Origin: Arthrobacter alkaliphilus
Lineage (GTDB): Bacteria; Actinomycetota; Actinomycetes; Actinomycetales; Micrococcaceae
Direction of reading: 5' to 3'
DNA: 64,000 nt
Assembly (NCBI RefSeq): GCF_021483235.1
Contig: NZ_JAKEEC010000001.1
Location: forward strand, 186,285-250,284
Shown here piece by piece: positions 63,163-64,000 of this stretch (the stretch's first letter is position 1; each line of letters starts with the position of its first letter). Made by a program: the position numbers and the translations under genes. The notes under the pieces were generated by a model that saw only the letters and a list, made by a program, of their open reading frames with translations, did not search any database and was not told the origin of the DNA.

Positions 63163-64000
63163 TTAGCCTGCGGTCGGCGTGGCGGGCGCAGTCGAAAATA
63201 CTGCGTCGATCACGTTGTTGGCCCACTCCAGGATTTCGGCGTCCTGCAGGTCGCGGCCGCCGATCCGCGCCGTCTTCGGTTTGGGGATCAGCACGGCGTC
63301 CAAGGCCGGCTTGACCTGCGAACCCGGGTACATGCGGTTGAGCCGCATAACCTTCGACTCGGGCAACTGGGCGGGCGAGAAGCGGATGAAGTTTCCTTGG
63401 AGCGCGACGTCGGACAGCCCGGCCTCGCGGGCGCCCACCCTGAAGCGGGCCACGGCAATGAGGTTTTGGGCCGGCAGCGGCGGCTCGCCGTAGCGGTCCA
63501 CGAGTTCGGCCAAGACCTCGTCGATCGCCTCGTTGGTGATGGCGGCTGCCAGTTTCCGGTAGGCCTCCAGGCGCAGGCGTTCGCCCGGCACGTAGTCGTG
63601 CGGCAAGTGGGCATTGACTGGCAGCTCGATCTTCATTTCGGCTGCCTTCTCTTCAGCCTCGCCGCGGTACTCGGCCACGGCTTCGCCCACCAGGCGGATG
63701 TACAGATCGAAGCCGACCCCTTGGATGTGCCCGGACTGTTCCCCGCCGAGGAGGTTGCCTGCGCCTCGGATTTCGAGGTCCTTCATGGCCAGTTGCATGC
63801 CCGCGCCGAGCTCGTTGTGGGTAGCGACCGCCTTGAGCCGTTCCAGGGCAACTTCGCCCAAGGGCTTCTCCGAAGGGTAGAGGAAATACGCGTACGCGCG
63901 TTCGCGGCCACGTCCCACGCGGCCGCGCAGCTGGTGGAGTTGGGAGAGCCCGTACTTGTCTGCGCCATCCACAATGAGCGTGTTGGCATTGGAGATGTCC
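63163..64000 (-). CDS. mfd: Transcription-repair coupling factor, C-terminal part
   Basis: The last 279 codons of mfd; the gene begins beyond the window. The visible part starts in the translocase motor (ISNANTLIVDGADKYGLSQL, motif V, then HQLRGRVGRGRERAYAY, motif VI) and passes through the relay helix region (RLKAVATHNELGAGMQLAMK; GAGNLLGGEQSGHIQGVGFD) to the C-terminal D7 domain (YGEPPLPAQNLIAVARFRVG). Mfd removes stalled RNA polymerase and recruits UvrA. Confidence 0.96.
   Translation of the reverse strand, partial: DISNANTLIVDGADKYGLSQLHQLRGRVGRGRERAYAYFLYPSEKPLGEVALERLKAVATHNELGAGMQLAMKDLEIRGAGNLLGGEQSGHIQGVGFDLYIRLVGEAVAEYRGEAEEKAAEMKIELPVNAHLPHDYVPGERLRLEAYRKLAAAITNEAIDEVLAELVDRYGEPPLPAQNLIAVARFRVGAREAGLSDVALQGNFIRFSPAQLPESKVMRLNRMYPGSQVKPALDAVLIPKPKTARIGGRDLQDAEILEWANNVIDAVFSTAPATPTAG

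Overview
The window is GC-rich actinobacterial chromosome. Protein content, GTG/TTG starts, many probably leaderless mRNAs and gene order all point to Micrococcaceae, most likely Arthrobacter or a close relative (Paenarthrobacter, Pseudarthrobacter). No rRNA, tRNA, insertion sequence, prophage or CRISPR array was seen. Genes are dense, mostly housekeeping or catabolic. The unusual material lies in intergenic DNA and in one secreted-protein operon near the right end.

Layout. 0-7 kb (minus strand): end of a SIS-domain gene, hutI, an FAD amino-acid oxidase-like gene, a PNPOx-fold protein, then the threonine-degradation pair tdh-kbl followed by a GH4 glycosidase. A divergent LysR gene at 7.1 kb carries a perfect operator over its own start. 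8-13.4 kb: a secreted DUF5666 protein, gatCAB, RidA and a GNAT enzyme. 13.4-18.6 kb: a repeat-rich gap, a flavin monooxygenase, a second repeat array, an inositol-monophosphatase-family enzyme and ligA. 18.6-34.3 kb: a Pro-rich membrane protein, then the overlapping operon birA - PH-domain protein - class III cyclase - PP2C phosphatase, an SDR, and the acyl-CoA carboxylase genes (beta, epsilon, and later the biotinylated alpha). DUF885, YbjQ, a TetR-MMPL efflux pair and Maf lie among them. The birA/accD/accE/maf/accA order resembles the M. tuberculosis Rv3279c-Rv3285 region.

34.4-41.3 kb: an MHS-type symporter diverging from the nitrate assimilation operon narK-nasC-FAD/BFD reductase. 41.3-50.4 kb: GNAT, a tyrosine phosphatase, a DUF222-HNH protein, lpdA (without redox cysteines), purine nucleoside phosphorylase, a membrane protein, YcnI and a phosphohexomutase. 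50.4-57.5 kb: divergent nirD and nirB with a GlnR-like site between them, cobA (siroheme), a HemD-winged-helix protein, a repeat array and a small FAD protein. Together with the 36-41 kb operon this gives nitrate uptake, nitrate to nitrite, nitrite to ammonium and siroheme supply. 57.6-64 kb: deoC, a small membrane protein, a four-gene operon of secreted proteins with SipW-like signal peptides, a YdjM-type membrane hydrolase and the 3' part of mfd.

Most notable: (1) four intergenic arrays with different unit sequences but the same 32-bp period (about three helical turns) and a shared core TGACCGGGCGTC; (2) a 61-bp element placed directly after the stop codons of two unrelated genes, each time followed by a strong hairpin; (3) the secreted-protein operon, whose members share a two-cysteine C-terminal module, and whose third gene has an in-frame TAG although its reading frame continues to an ATGA overlap with the fourth gene.
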